DNA of 64,000 nucleotides from Galbibacter mesophilus (GTDB lineage Bacteria > Bacteroidota > Bacteroidia > Flavobacteriales > Flavobacteriaceae). Made by a program: the position numbers and the translations under genes. Of the stretch, positions 28,584-36,700 are shown in pieces; position 1 is the first letter of the stretch; each line of letters begins with the position of its first letter. A model generated the notes under the pieces. The model saw only the letters and a list, made by a program, of their open reading frames with translations. It ran no database searches and was not told the origin of the DNA. The stretch is taken from assembly GCF_023721415.1 (NCBI RefSeq), contig NZ_JAMQVC010000003.1, forward strand, positions 186,001 to 250,000, in the 5' to 3' direction.

Positions 28584-28660
28584 GTTTTACGAATAAAGGC
28601 ACCGAGGTTAGGAGAATCCAGTTATGCAATTGTGTAGTGGTGCCTTTATTTTTGTAAAAC
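28584..28660. repeat. long inverted repeat, possible structured RNA
   Basis: A 7-bp outer stem (GTTTTAC with GTAAAAC) and a perfect 12-bp inner stem (AATAAAGGCACC with GGTGCCTTTATT), separated by a small asymmetric bulge, enclose a 35-nt loop. Nineteen pairs are too many for chance in an AT-rich gap. No flanking target-site duplication is evident. Confidence 0.65.
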
Positions 28661-28805
28661 TTAAGTTAGCTGTTGTTATTAGGTGTTTTGCTTTCTATGT
28701 TTAATTATTTTTTGATTTATTAGAACTTTATATAAAATCATGCTAATCGAAATCTTTTACTACTTATTCCGATTGTACATTACAAATGTATGCAGCAATT
28801 ATAGT

Positions 28806-28826
28806 CTAAAACATGACGACTGTCAG
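28806..28826. promoter_or_regulatory. operator-like motif copy 1
   Basis: Read on the minus strand it is CTGACAGTCGTCATG followed by TTTTAG, with the perfect dyad TGAC-N4-GTCA. It lies between the doxX stop and the GMC promoter. Confidence 0.45.
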
Positions 28827-28918
28827 TTATGCCTAAAATTTTATTAAATTTTTCTAGAAATAGATGATCTGTCAAGTGAAAGGATTTTTTCAATCCAGTG
28901 AAGAAAGTGGAGTAGATG

Positions 28919-29317
28919 TTATTTTAAACTTTTGAGTTTCCTTAACTGATTTACGGCAATAAAAATAAGTAGAATTGCTAAGGATACGAGCCCCCATGAA
29001 GGAGTGGATCTTATGAAAAATTCTATGGATAATGCACCAAACATAGTCCCTAAAAGCATAATGAACCCTAGTGCTAAGAATACAACTTTCTTTCCATTGC
29101 TTAATAGTCCTAACAACAAAAAGAGAGCAACGGATACCTCTGCGACTCCACCCATGTACATTAAAGTAGCTCCATCTATTGGGAGTGCTTCGGCAAATTG
29201 TTCGTAGATTTCAATGAACTGACCAGTAAGCTTTGTAATGCCAAAATAGGCCATGGTCACAGCCGCAATACCAATTTGAATTTTGTCCGGGGTAGATATT
29301 TTTTTAGTTGAAGTCAT
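28919..29317 (-). CDS. DoxX family membrane protein
   Basis: A 132-residue protein with four transmembrane segments: about 15-35 (GIAAVTMAYFGITKL), 55-80 (MYMGGVAEVSVALFLLLGLL), 83-103 (VVFLALGFIMLLGTMFG) and 108-126 (WGLVSLAILLIFIAV). This matches the DoxX-like fold of quinone-linked or redox-stress membrane proteins. The frame opens at 29338 inside the upstream gene's end; the ATG at 29317 (MTSTKKISTPDK) gives an 11-bp gap and is preferred. It is last in a unit with an aldo/keto reductase. Confidence 0.82.
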   Translation of the reverse strand: MTSTKKISTPDKIQIGIAAVTMAYFGITKLTGQFIEIYEQFAEALPIDGATLMYMGGVAEVSVALFLLLGLLSNGKKVVFLALGFIMLLGTMFGALSIEFFIRSTPSWGLVSLAILLIFIAVNQLRKLKSLK

Positions 29318-29328
29318 TTCTAAAATTT

Positions 29329-30297
29329 TTACTGCCAAGTAAGTTTTTTTCTTTCCTCCCAGTAATTGGAAGAGCTTATTTTAAATTCTTTTAATCTATT
29401 TATCTCTTCTTTTGAAAGTACAATGTCATTAGCCTTTAAATTAGCTTCTAAATGAGATATATTTGAAGCTCCGCTCAACACCAAGCTTTTAGGAATGGTT
29501 TGCATACAAAACCTTAATGCAATAGCATCTTCGCCCACCTGATATTTATCGGCTAGAAAACTTAAATACGCATACATTTCTTTGTAATGTGGATATGCAT
29601 TGTTTTTAAAAATTCTTCCATTTGCCAGCGCCTCTTTTACTAGGATTTTCTTTTCTTGCAAGGAGAGCTCGTTGCAAAGCTTTATTACGTCCTGTTCAAG
29701 AATGTTATAGGTTATTTGAAAGGAATCAAATAATTGTTCTCTTTCAACTGAAACATCCAAAGCTTTTTTTATGATTTCGACTTGATTATGTCCAGAAGTC
29801 GTGGCGCCAATTTCAAGGTTTTGCTCTTTTTTAAGCTCAAATAACTTAGCTAGTATTTTATCATTGCTTAAAACTCCCGTTTCCAAAGTTGCAGAATGAA
29901 TTTGATACAATTTAAGATTGGGCTGCAAACCTTTTGAATATTCCCATTGCTCATTGAGTTTATGTAAACTGTGTTCTTTAACCTCATGCACTTTAGCATT
30001 GGGATCAAAATTTGCCACATAGGTATAACCCCATTTGGTGGAAACTTCAACTGTAGTATCATTTTTACTTTTTAACCATTCCAACAGTAGATTTTCTGCT
30101 AATCCATACCCTGGTGCAGTATCAAAAAATCGAACTCCCATTTCATAAGCCGCATCCAGTACTTGAATACCTTTCATTTTAAAGGCATTTAGATCTGAAA
30201 CAGCAGTTTTTTCCTGCTTAACATTAATGTAAAGAGGCCTGCCAAGAGCCGCTGTGCCTAAACCTATTCTCATTTTAAATTTTTTTAAATTAGCCAA
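29329..30297 (-). CDS. aldo/keto reductase
   Basis: A 322-residue AKR-fold NADPH oxidoreductase. Catalytic residues are recognised in VRFFDTAPGYGLAENLL (Asp and Tyr), VSTKWGY (Lys) and KLYQIHSAT (His). Its closest recognisable type is the L-fucose or pyridoxal-like aldo/keto group, but the substrate is not assignable. The gene begins 30 bp after the stop of the small protein at 30328 and ends 11 bp before DoxX, so it may belong to a five-gene unit running from DM13 to DoxX. Confidence 0.9.
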   Translation of the reverse strand: MANLKKFKMRIGLGTAALGRPLYINVKQEKTAVSDLNAFKMKGIQVLDAAYEMGVRFFDTAPGYGLAENLLLEWLKSKNDTTVEVSTKWGYTYVANFDPNAKVHEVKEHSLHKLNEQWEYSKGLQPNLKLYQIHSATLETGVLSNDKILAKLFELKKEQNLEIGATTSGHNQVEIIKKALDVSVEREQLFDSFQITYNILEQDVIKLCNELSLQEKKILVKEALANGRIFKNNAYPHYKEMYAYLSFLADKYQVGEDAIALRFCMQTIPKSLVLSGASNISHLEANLKANDIVLSKEEINRLKEFKISSSNYWEERKKLTWQ

Positions 30298-30327
30298 CTG
30301 TTAAGGTTAAGAACTAGATTTTGTTTT

Positions 30328-30600
30328 CTAGTTATCCTCATTATTAGAAGTCTCTATTAATATGTAATTCATTAAAAAATGTATTACTTTCTGCTGAGGC
30401 ATTTCACAAGGTTTTAAATTTTCCTTGTCTTGGGTAATATAAAAATTAAGGCTTATAAAATCGTTGCCTCCCAGTTCTTCTGCATACACTTTGTAGCTTT
30501 TTCCGTTATTAAAATCAGACCTAGTGACTCCATATTTTCGGTTGTTGTACTCAACTTCTGAATAGCCTTTTGGAAGTGCTTGAATTCTTTCTAAAAGCAT
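30328..30600 (-). CDS. small conserved hypothetical protein
   Basis: A 90-residue soluble protein with no recognised domain. It has the charged beta-rich stretch YSEVEYNNRKYGVTRSDFNN, then YKVYAEELGGNDFISLNFY and KPCEMPQQKVIHFLMNYIL. From memory similar short proteins occur in other Flavobacteriia without known function. Its ATG overlaps the TAA of the DM13 gene by one base (TAATG), so translation is coupled to that gene. Confidence 0.75.
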   Translation of the reverse strand: MLLERIQALPKGYSEVEYNNRKYGVTRSDFNNGKSYKVYAEELGGNDFISLNFYITQDKENLKPCEMPQQKVIHFLMNYILIETSNNEDN

Positions 30601-30989
30601 TATTTAGCGTGTAAGTTTATGCCTCCCCAAACTACGGCATAAGCCGTGCAATGAACAATAATGGATTGATATTCTTCAATATTAATTTCTTCTGGAATTT
30701 GATAGGCTTGAGCTCCTTTATTCGAACGAAGTTCCCCAAGGTAGACCCAATCGTTTCCAACCTTATCACGGTTACCGATAGTATCCAAATTTCCAGATAC
30801 CAAATAGAGTTTTAGATCTGGTCCAGCAGATGTTGAAAAGTCGTTTCCTATTAAAAATGAACCTTCATTTGTTATTTTCCAGCTCCCTGTAATGTTATAA
30901 GTTTTTCCTGTCCAAGAATTTCCCTCCTGGGCGTTGATTTCTGTGTTTGCCATTAGTATGAATAATAGAGTTAAGAGATGCAATTTCAT
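30600..30989 (-). CDS. DM13 domain protein, exported
   Basis: A 129-residue protein with a signal peptide (LHLLTLLFILMANTEINAQ). Residues about 28-128 are a DM13 domain: GSWKITNEGSFLIGNDFSTS, GPDLKLYLVSGNLD, WVYLGELRSNKGAQAYQIP and the ending VHCTAYAVVWGGINL with its conserved Cys. DM13 domains are thought to be cytochrome-like or redox-related extracellular modules. It is coupled to the small protein at 30328 and may belong to one redox unit with the aldo/keto reductase and DoxX. Confidence 0.85.
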   Translation of the reverse strand: MKLHLLTLLFILMANTEINAQEGNSWTGKTYNITGSWKITNEGSFLIGNDFSTSAGPDLKLYLVSGNLDTIGNRDKVGNDWVYLGELRSNKGAQAYQIPEEINIEEYQSIIVHCTAYAVVWGGINLHAK

Positions 30990-31090
30990 AGTTTGAACTA
31001 TAAGTATTATAAGTAATAAGTGTGCTTTTTTTAAGGGTTGTGAAATTATTTGAAACAGTTTAAAAGTTGTCTGAGGAGTCTATCGGGCGG

Positions 31091-32041
31091 TTATTTTTTC
31101 TTTAAATCTGAACCGATTTTATTACCGAAAACCGATTCGTATTTTTTTGAAAAATGACTTAGGTTACTAATACTAAGCTCATCTGCCAAACTCGCCACTG
31201 ATTTGTAATCACCACTTTTTAAAAGTTTATGGGTGAGCAATACTTTCTCATTGGTGAAAAAGTCAAAAGGAGTAATTTTATATACTTCTTTAAAAATTAA
31301 AATCAGTTTTGCCGACGATATGCCAAACTCCTTGGATAATGCGATATTGCCAGGGTAAGGATTGTGTAGATTCATTAATAAAAATTGCCTTACGTTTTTA
31401 GCAAGAGATACATGTTTCTCTTCAACCGATTTGTTTTCTCGGTTATTTAGTTTGCTAAATTTCTCTAAGAAATTAGCAAAAAGTTGTAAAGCAGTGTTTT
31501 TTAAATAAGCCTCAACGGCTGGGTTTTCAACAATTTCCTGTTTCAAGGATTTCAATAAGATCCTACTTTCCCCGTCAATATTATGATGAAGATAAGGCTG
31601 GTCAATTTTTTTATCAATGATTAAATGATTTAAAAGCTTTTTCCTTACTAAAAGTCGTATTCCAAACATTGATTTCTTGTTTTTGGGAATAAAAATGTTT
31701 GGGATTTTGCCGTCTATATAGGTTAATCCTAAATTATTTTGATAGCCAATATGGTAGTCTTTACCATGTGAACGAAAAATGTTGAAGTCCTCACTCATGT
31801 CAAAATGAATGATGTACAAATTCTCTTTAGTAGCCAATCGGGAAACAATTACGGGTTCGTAATATCTTAAGTCGAATAGCACTACAGAAATGTCATTGGT
31901 GGCTTGCGAAAAAAATATGTTTCCATGTGCATAGCTTTCTTCAAACAGCATTCGGTTGTTTTTGAAGTCAATGTTCAACTCCTTTGCTAATTGTTTTATC
32001 CACCTATCGTCTAAGGTGTAACTATGCTTTACAATCTTCAT
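31091..32041 (-). CDS. AraC family transcriptional regulator
   Basis: A 316-residue regulator whose C-terminal 100 residues are an AraC-type double helix-turn-helix: NIALSKEFGISSAKLILIFKEVYKITPFDFF and VASLADELSISNLSHFSKKYESVFG. The N-terminal about 200 residues are not a standard arabinose-binding cupin that I can name; they contain SVVLFDLRYYEPVIVSRLATKE. It begins 5 bp after the stop of a second AraC gene and both are probably transcribed together. The targets may include the neighbouring redox genes; the ligand is unknown. Confidence 0.88.
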   Translation of the reverse strand: MKIVKHSYTLDDRWIKQLAKELNIDFKNNRMLFEESYAHGNIFFSQATNDISVVLFDLRYYEPVIVSRLATKENLYIIHFDMSEDFNIFRSHGKDYHIGYQNNLGLTYIDGKIPNIFIPKNKKSMFGIRLLVRKKLLNHLIIDKKIDQPYLHHNIDGESRILLKSLKQEIVENPAVEAYLKNTALQLFANFLEKFSKLNNRENKSVEEKHVSLAKNVRQFLLMNLHNPYPGNIALSKEFGISSAKLILIFKEVYKITPFDFFTNEKVLLTHKLLKSGDYKSVASLADELSISNLSHFSKKYESVFGNKIGSDLKKK

Positions 32042-32046
32042 CTAAG

Positions 32047-33033
32047 CTATATATTTTTTAAATATTCTGTGGGAGTAATACCAAAATGCTTTTTGAACTT
32101 ATGGGAAAAATAGGAATGATTGGAAAATTTAAGTTGCTCAGTGACCTCGTTTATGGATAAATTTCCACCATCTAATAAATCTTTAGCCTTCAAAAGTTTA
32201 TTTGTTAAGTGGTAATTGCTTGGACTAATACCCACTATTTTTTTGAACAGTGTTTTAAATTTTGTTTCTGACATGTGTGCCTCTTCTGCAAGGATTTTGA
32301 TGGAAGGAAAGGGTTCATCCAAATTTCCATACAAGTATTTTTGTATGGAAATAATTTTGAAAAGATCATTTTCATTCACGTCTTCCGAAGGAAATTTCGG
32401 AAGCATTATTACTTCCAGGCAGTTAAACATCAGAAAATTAACGGTGGCTATGAAATGAAATTTAAAATTGGGATCAGACAAATTTTTCTTAGAAAGTTGT
32501 TTTAGTTTGTAAAAACTGTCATCCTTCATTCTACTAAACCTTATTAACCGCTGTCTTTCCGAAGAAATGGTAGCGTTAATTTCTTGCTCGTTATACCCCT
32601 TTTTTAGCAGTTCTTCCTTTATTTTTAACTTGGACATAAAAACGAACATGAGCTTTAAACTAGTATTTTGTGGAATACAATGTTCCATTTTTACGGTGGC
32701 ATCTAATATCACCAAATTATATCCCCAAACGCTAAGTTCGTAATCCTTTCCGTCGGATATAATTTTGGTTGTTTTGTCAGAAAGTACATACATGAAGGCC
32801 ATGTAATCATCATTGTCACTTGCCTTAAAAAGAGAAATATCTTCTGGATGATTAATATCTATATAATATGCATTTAGCCCTTCCTCACATTTTAAGAAAT
32901 ATTTAATTCCGGGCTCAATTTCTTTGTCAACCTCTATCAACCGATCATTTGCTCTCCATTCAAAGTTTTTGACAAGTTTGTTGGGGCTTTCATATTTCTC
33001 TGTTGAACGATTCATACTTCTGTTCTTAGTCAT
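32047..33033 (-). CDS. AraC family transcriptional regulator, tandem paralogue
   Basis: A 328-residue regulator. Its C-terminal domain carries FPSIKILAEEAHMSETKFKTLFKKIVG and the second helix-turn-helix LSINEVTEQLKFSNHSYFSHKFKKHFGITPTEYL. The N-terminal part is similar in layout to that of the downstream AraC gene (for example YELSVWGYNLVILDATVKMEHCIP), so the pair looks like an old duplication. The ATG at 33033 was taken; the one at 33015 is possible. It is the first gene of the tandem pair and has a 750-bp upstream gap with two copies of the TGAC-type motif. Confidence 0.88.
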   Translation of the reverse strand: MTKNRSMNRSTEKYESPNKLVKNFEWRANDRLIEVDKEIEPGIKYFLKCEEGLNAYYIDINHPEDISLFKASDNDDYMAFMYVLSDKTTKIISDGKDYELSVWGYNLVILDATVKMEHCIPQNTSLKLMFVFMSKLKIKEELLKKGYNEQEINATISSERQRLIRFSRMKDDSFYKLKQLSKKNLSDPNFKFHFIATVNFLMFNCLEVIMLPKFPSEDVNENDLFKIISIQKYLYGNLDEPFPSIKILAEEAHMSETKFKTLFKKIVGISPSNYHLTNKLLKAKDLLDGGNLSINEVTEQLKFSNHSYFSHKFKKHFGITPTEYLKNI

Positions 33034-33163
33034 AGCAATTTGACCTTATTTAAGGCATTAACCAGGATTTAAATTTTGTAAAGCCTCGTAATGGGTTCAT
33101 TATTAACACAATTTATATAAAATAATGCAATGTTAACATTTCGTTTAACACAAAAACATGTTC

Positions 33164-33178
33164 GTCGTCATGTTTTAG
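33164..33178. promoter_or_regulatory. operator-like motif copy 2
   Basis: GTCGTCATGTTTTAG is the exact reverse complement of bases 28806-28820. It overlaps a palindrome ACATG-N8-CATGT and lies 131 bp upstream of the AraC start. Confidence 0.45.
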
Positions 33179-33304
33179 GGTGGAAATTTTAGAATTGAAT
33201 TAGCGAAAGCTTTAGTTCGTTTAAATAAAAAATATTCCAAGAGTTGATTTTACATGTTAAGCATCATTTTTCTATTCATATTAATTAGCATTTTACAGAA
33301 TAAA

Positions 33305-33325
33305 CTGACAGCCGTCATGAATTAG
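33305..33325. promoter_or_regulatory. operator-like motif copy 3
   Basis: CTGACAGCCGTCATG followed by AATTAG matches the reverse complement of 28806-28826 at 18 of 21 positions and contains the dyad TGAC-N4-GTCA. It is 272 bp upstream of the AraC start. Confidence 0.45.
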
Positions 33326-33654
33326 GGGAAATTGTAGGATTAATTTTACACCGAAATTAGATATAGTTAAAAAGGATTGAAAATATGAAGTTAATTGTTA
33401 GGTGAAATTTGTTCTATTGATTTCTTGGTATTGACTTAATAAATTGCTGTAAAATTAAATTTTTCAAGTGCATAGTCAAATTATTAGCTATTGGCTATCA
33501 GTAATTTACAAGGGATTTTATTTTAACATTAAGAAATTATTTCTATCTTAGTGATAAATAATCCATTAACTTTCTGATAAAAGTTCTCTCCCTGCCTATT
33601 TTCATTGAAATGTGAAGATAAACAGTACTAGTTAATCATAAAACTCTTTCCTCC

Positions 33655-33692
33655 AATCCTAAGATAGGATTATTTAAAGGTAATCCCTTTAA
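33655..33692. promoter_or_regulatory. two adjacent small palindromes in the leader
   Basis: AATCCTA-AGA-TAGGATT (33655-33671) and TTAAAGG-TAATC-CCTTTAA (33674-33692) are each perfect 7-bp dyads. They lie about 100-140 bp upstream of the large repeat-protein gene and could be an operator or leader hairpins. Confidence 0.4.
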
Positions 33693-33791
33693 GCTTTTAA
33701 TCATTTACGTTTTACTCATTCGTAAAGTGAAATAGTATTTGTCCCCCCTTTTTATCTATAGATATTCTTAATACAAATAAATTATTGTGAT

Positions 33792-36700
33792 ATGGTTAAA
33801 AGAATACTGTTATTAACCGCCGTTATTTTTTCATTTGTCAGTTACTCTTATTCACAGGTAGGAATTGGTACACTTGCACCTAATAATTCGGCGCAATTGG
33901 ATATAGTAGCGGCAGACAAGGGATTGTTAATCCCCAGAGTCGCTTTAACCGCAACAAGTGATGGACAAACCATAACCGCTGGGAATGTCAACGGATTGCT
34001 TGTCTATAATACCGCTACCAATAGTGATTTGCAGCCTGGTTTTTATTATTGGTTAGGTAGCTCCTGGAAAAAAGTTATTTCTTCAGAAGATGTAGAGCAA
34101 TTGGGTGGCGGGAATGTTGTTTTCGATCCAGATACGGAAGAATTTAGTTATTTGGATGAAAACGGAAACAATCAAGTTATCGATTTTGATCAACTCGTAA
34201 AGGCAAATGAAACCATTACTACTTTGGCAGATACAGATGGGGATGGAACTTTCACATATACTTCTGAAGATGGTACCGTAACCGATCTTCCAGTACCACA
34301 AGCAGGAATTGGCGATCCAAATACAAGCAGCACCCAAGGTAACCCTGGAGATATTTATGTAGACAGCTCCACTGGGGATATTTATACTTACAATAGTACC
34401 ACCAATATGTGGGAGCAAGCAAATCCAAATGAAACCATTACTACTTTGGCAGATACAGATGGAGATGGAACTTTCACATATACTTCTGAAGATGGTACCG
34501 TAACCAATCTTCCAGTACCACAAGCAGGTATTGGCGATCCAAATACAAGCAGTACCCAAGGTAATCCTGGAGACATTTATGTAGACAGCTCCACTGGAGA
34601 TATTTATACTTACAATAGTACCACTAATACGTGGGAGCAAGCTAATCCAAATGAAACCATTACCAGTTTGGTGGAAAATCCAGTAGGGAGTGGTATTTAT
34701 CAGTACACCTCCGAAGATGCAACGGCTACAGAAATCAATGTAATTGAAGACGTAATTACCAATGCAACCCAAATATTTAACGATCCAAATGTAACAACGG
34801 AAGTTTCAAATATTGTAAGCGCTTCGGAAACCTTATCACCTTTAATAAACAATAATGACGGAACCTATACCTATACCGATGAAGATGGAACAGCAACTTC
34901 CATTGACATTGTGGGAGACGTCACCAACAATGCTAGTAGTATTTTTAATGATGCAGGAGTACTAAATGAAATCACCAGTATTGTGGATTCCACGGAAACG
35001 GTTACTGCCTTTAGTTTAGTACAGGGAACAAGTCCTACAGATAGTGGTAATTTTATTTTTACAGACGAAGATGGAGTGGATACCCAAATACCTTTATCTT
35101 CGCTGATTTCCACTACCGTTCCAAACGGAATATTTTTAGGTGGGGATGGTTTGTTGTTGGTGCCGCCACCTGCTGGTGAGACCACTACGACATTCACTCA
35201 AGATGTTTCTAATGGAATAATTACTTATACTAATGAAGATCTGATACCCACCACAGCCAACATAACCAGCGCCGACCCGAACAATATTTTAACCACAGGG
35301 ACTGACGGGGGTTCATTTTTGACAGCAACAGATATAACTTCCGCAGAAACCAATACAACTTTGGAGATAACCGCAGGGGAACTGGTGTACAACAATGAAG
35401 ATGGTGATAATGCGAACGTACCATTGATCTCGACGGACACCCCGAATGATCTTTCGGCAGGTACCGATGGCGGCCTTTTGGTGGATGTGGCTGCATCTGA
35501 AACTTTGACAGAACTTACCGCTGGAGCCGGGGCTACGCTGGATTACACTGATGAGGCAGGCATAACAAACAATATTGATATTTCGGGTGTAATCGCTTCT
35601 GGAGAAACAACAACACTGTTTGCACAGGACACAGGCACGGGGGTTGTTACCTATACCGATGAAGAATCGGCACCTTTTACAGCAAGTGTAACCAGTGCAG
35701 ATGCAAACAATATTCTTTCAACCGGCACCGATGGCGGTTCATTATTGACAGCAACAGATATAACTTCAGCGGAGACCAATACGACTTTGGGAATAGCAGC
35801 AGGGGAACTCGTATACAACAATGAAGAGGGAAATAATGCGAATGTACCTCTAATTTCGACGGATACCCCTAATGATCTTTCGGCAGGTACCGATGGCGGC
35901 CTTTTGGTGGATGTATCTGCATCCGAAACCTTGACCACCTTATCGGCAGGTACGGGTGCCTTTTTGGACTATGTGGATGAAAATGCCAATACGAACAATG
36001 TAGATTTATCTGGGGTTATTGCCGCGGGAGAAACGACTACCACATTTGCGCAGGTCCCTGCTACGGGAGTCATTACCTATACCAATGAAGATAATACTTC
36101 AACCACGGCCAATGTTACCAGCACGGACGCTGACAACCTTTTGACCACGGGCGCTGACGGCGGTTCCTATCTGGATTCGCTTGCGGTACAGGGTGCTGAA
36201 ACGCTGACAACATTCGAACAGGCTTCCGGTACGGGAATCATCACCTACACGGACGAGGAATCGAACCCATTCACGGCCAACGTAACCAGCACGGACGCAG
36301 ACAACCTTCTGACCACGGGAGCTGACGGCGGTTCCTATTTGGATTCTCTTGCGGTGCAGGGTGCGGAAACGCTGACGACATTCGAACAGGCTTCCGGTAC
36401 GGGGATTATCACCTACACGGATGAGGAATCGACTTCTTTTACGGCGAACGTCATCAGTACGGATGCGGACAACCTTTTGACCACAGGCGCCGATGGAGGT
36501 TCTTTCTTGGACTCGCTTGCGGTACAGGGCGCGGAAACGCTAACGACATTCGAACAGGCAACGGGTACGGGCATCATCACTTACACGGATGAAGAATCGA
36601 ACCCATTTACGGCGAACGTCACGAGCACTGATGCTGATAACCTTTTGACCACGGGTGCTGACGGCGGTTCTTTCTTGGATTCGCTCGCGGTACAGGGTGC

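Larger units (their letters stand above)
28325..28918. other. gene-free stretch with several hairpins
   Basis: This 594-bp gap has no convincing ORF. From left to right it holds a palindrome (28377-28399), a strong minus-strand terminator hairpin (28453-28477), smaller hairpins TTCGCTA/TAGCGAA near 28522-28556 and AAAATCT/AGATTTT near 28492-28518, a long two-step hairpin (28584-28660) and one copy of the TGAC-N4-GTCA motif (28806-28826). The elements read best on the minus strand, as a doxX 3' region or a separate small RNA. Confidence 0.6.
33034..33791. other. long gene-free stretch before the repeat-protein gene
   Basis: About 760 bp, very AT-rich, with no ORF worth calling. It contains the motif copies at 33164-33178 and 33305-33325, the ACATG...CATGT palindrome near 33157-33174, and two adjacent small palindromes at 33655-33671 and 33674-33692 in the probable leader of the downstream operon. 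The left part should hold the AraC promoter and the right part the promoter of the surface-protein operon. Confidence 0.6.

Noticed and set aside
28584-28660. Integron attC site or transposon end
   Set aside because: The core RYYYAAC/GTTRRRY pair and a target duplication are missing and no integrase or transposase is near.
34083-35938. Long open frames on the minus strand opposite the repeat array (34083-34772 and 35651-35938)
   Set aside because: They follow from the regular codon pattern of the repeats on the plus strand and have no start signal, promoter or protein-like composition of their own.
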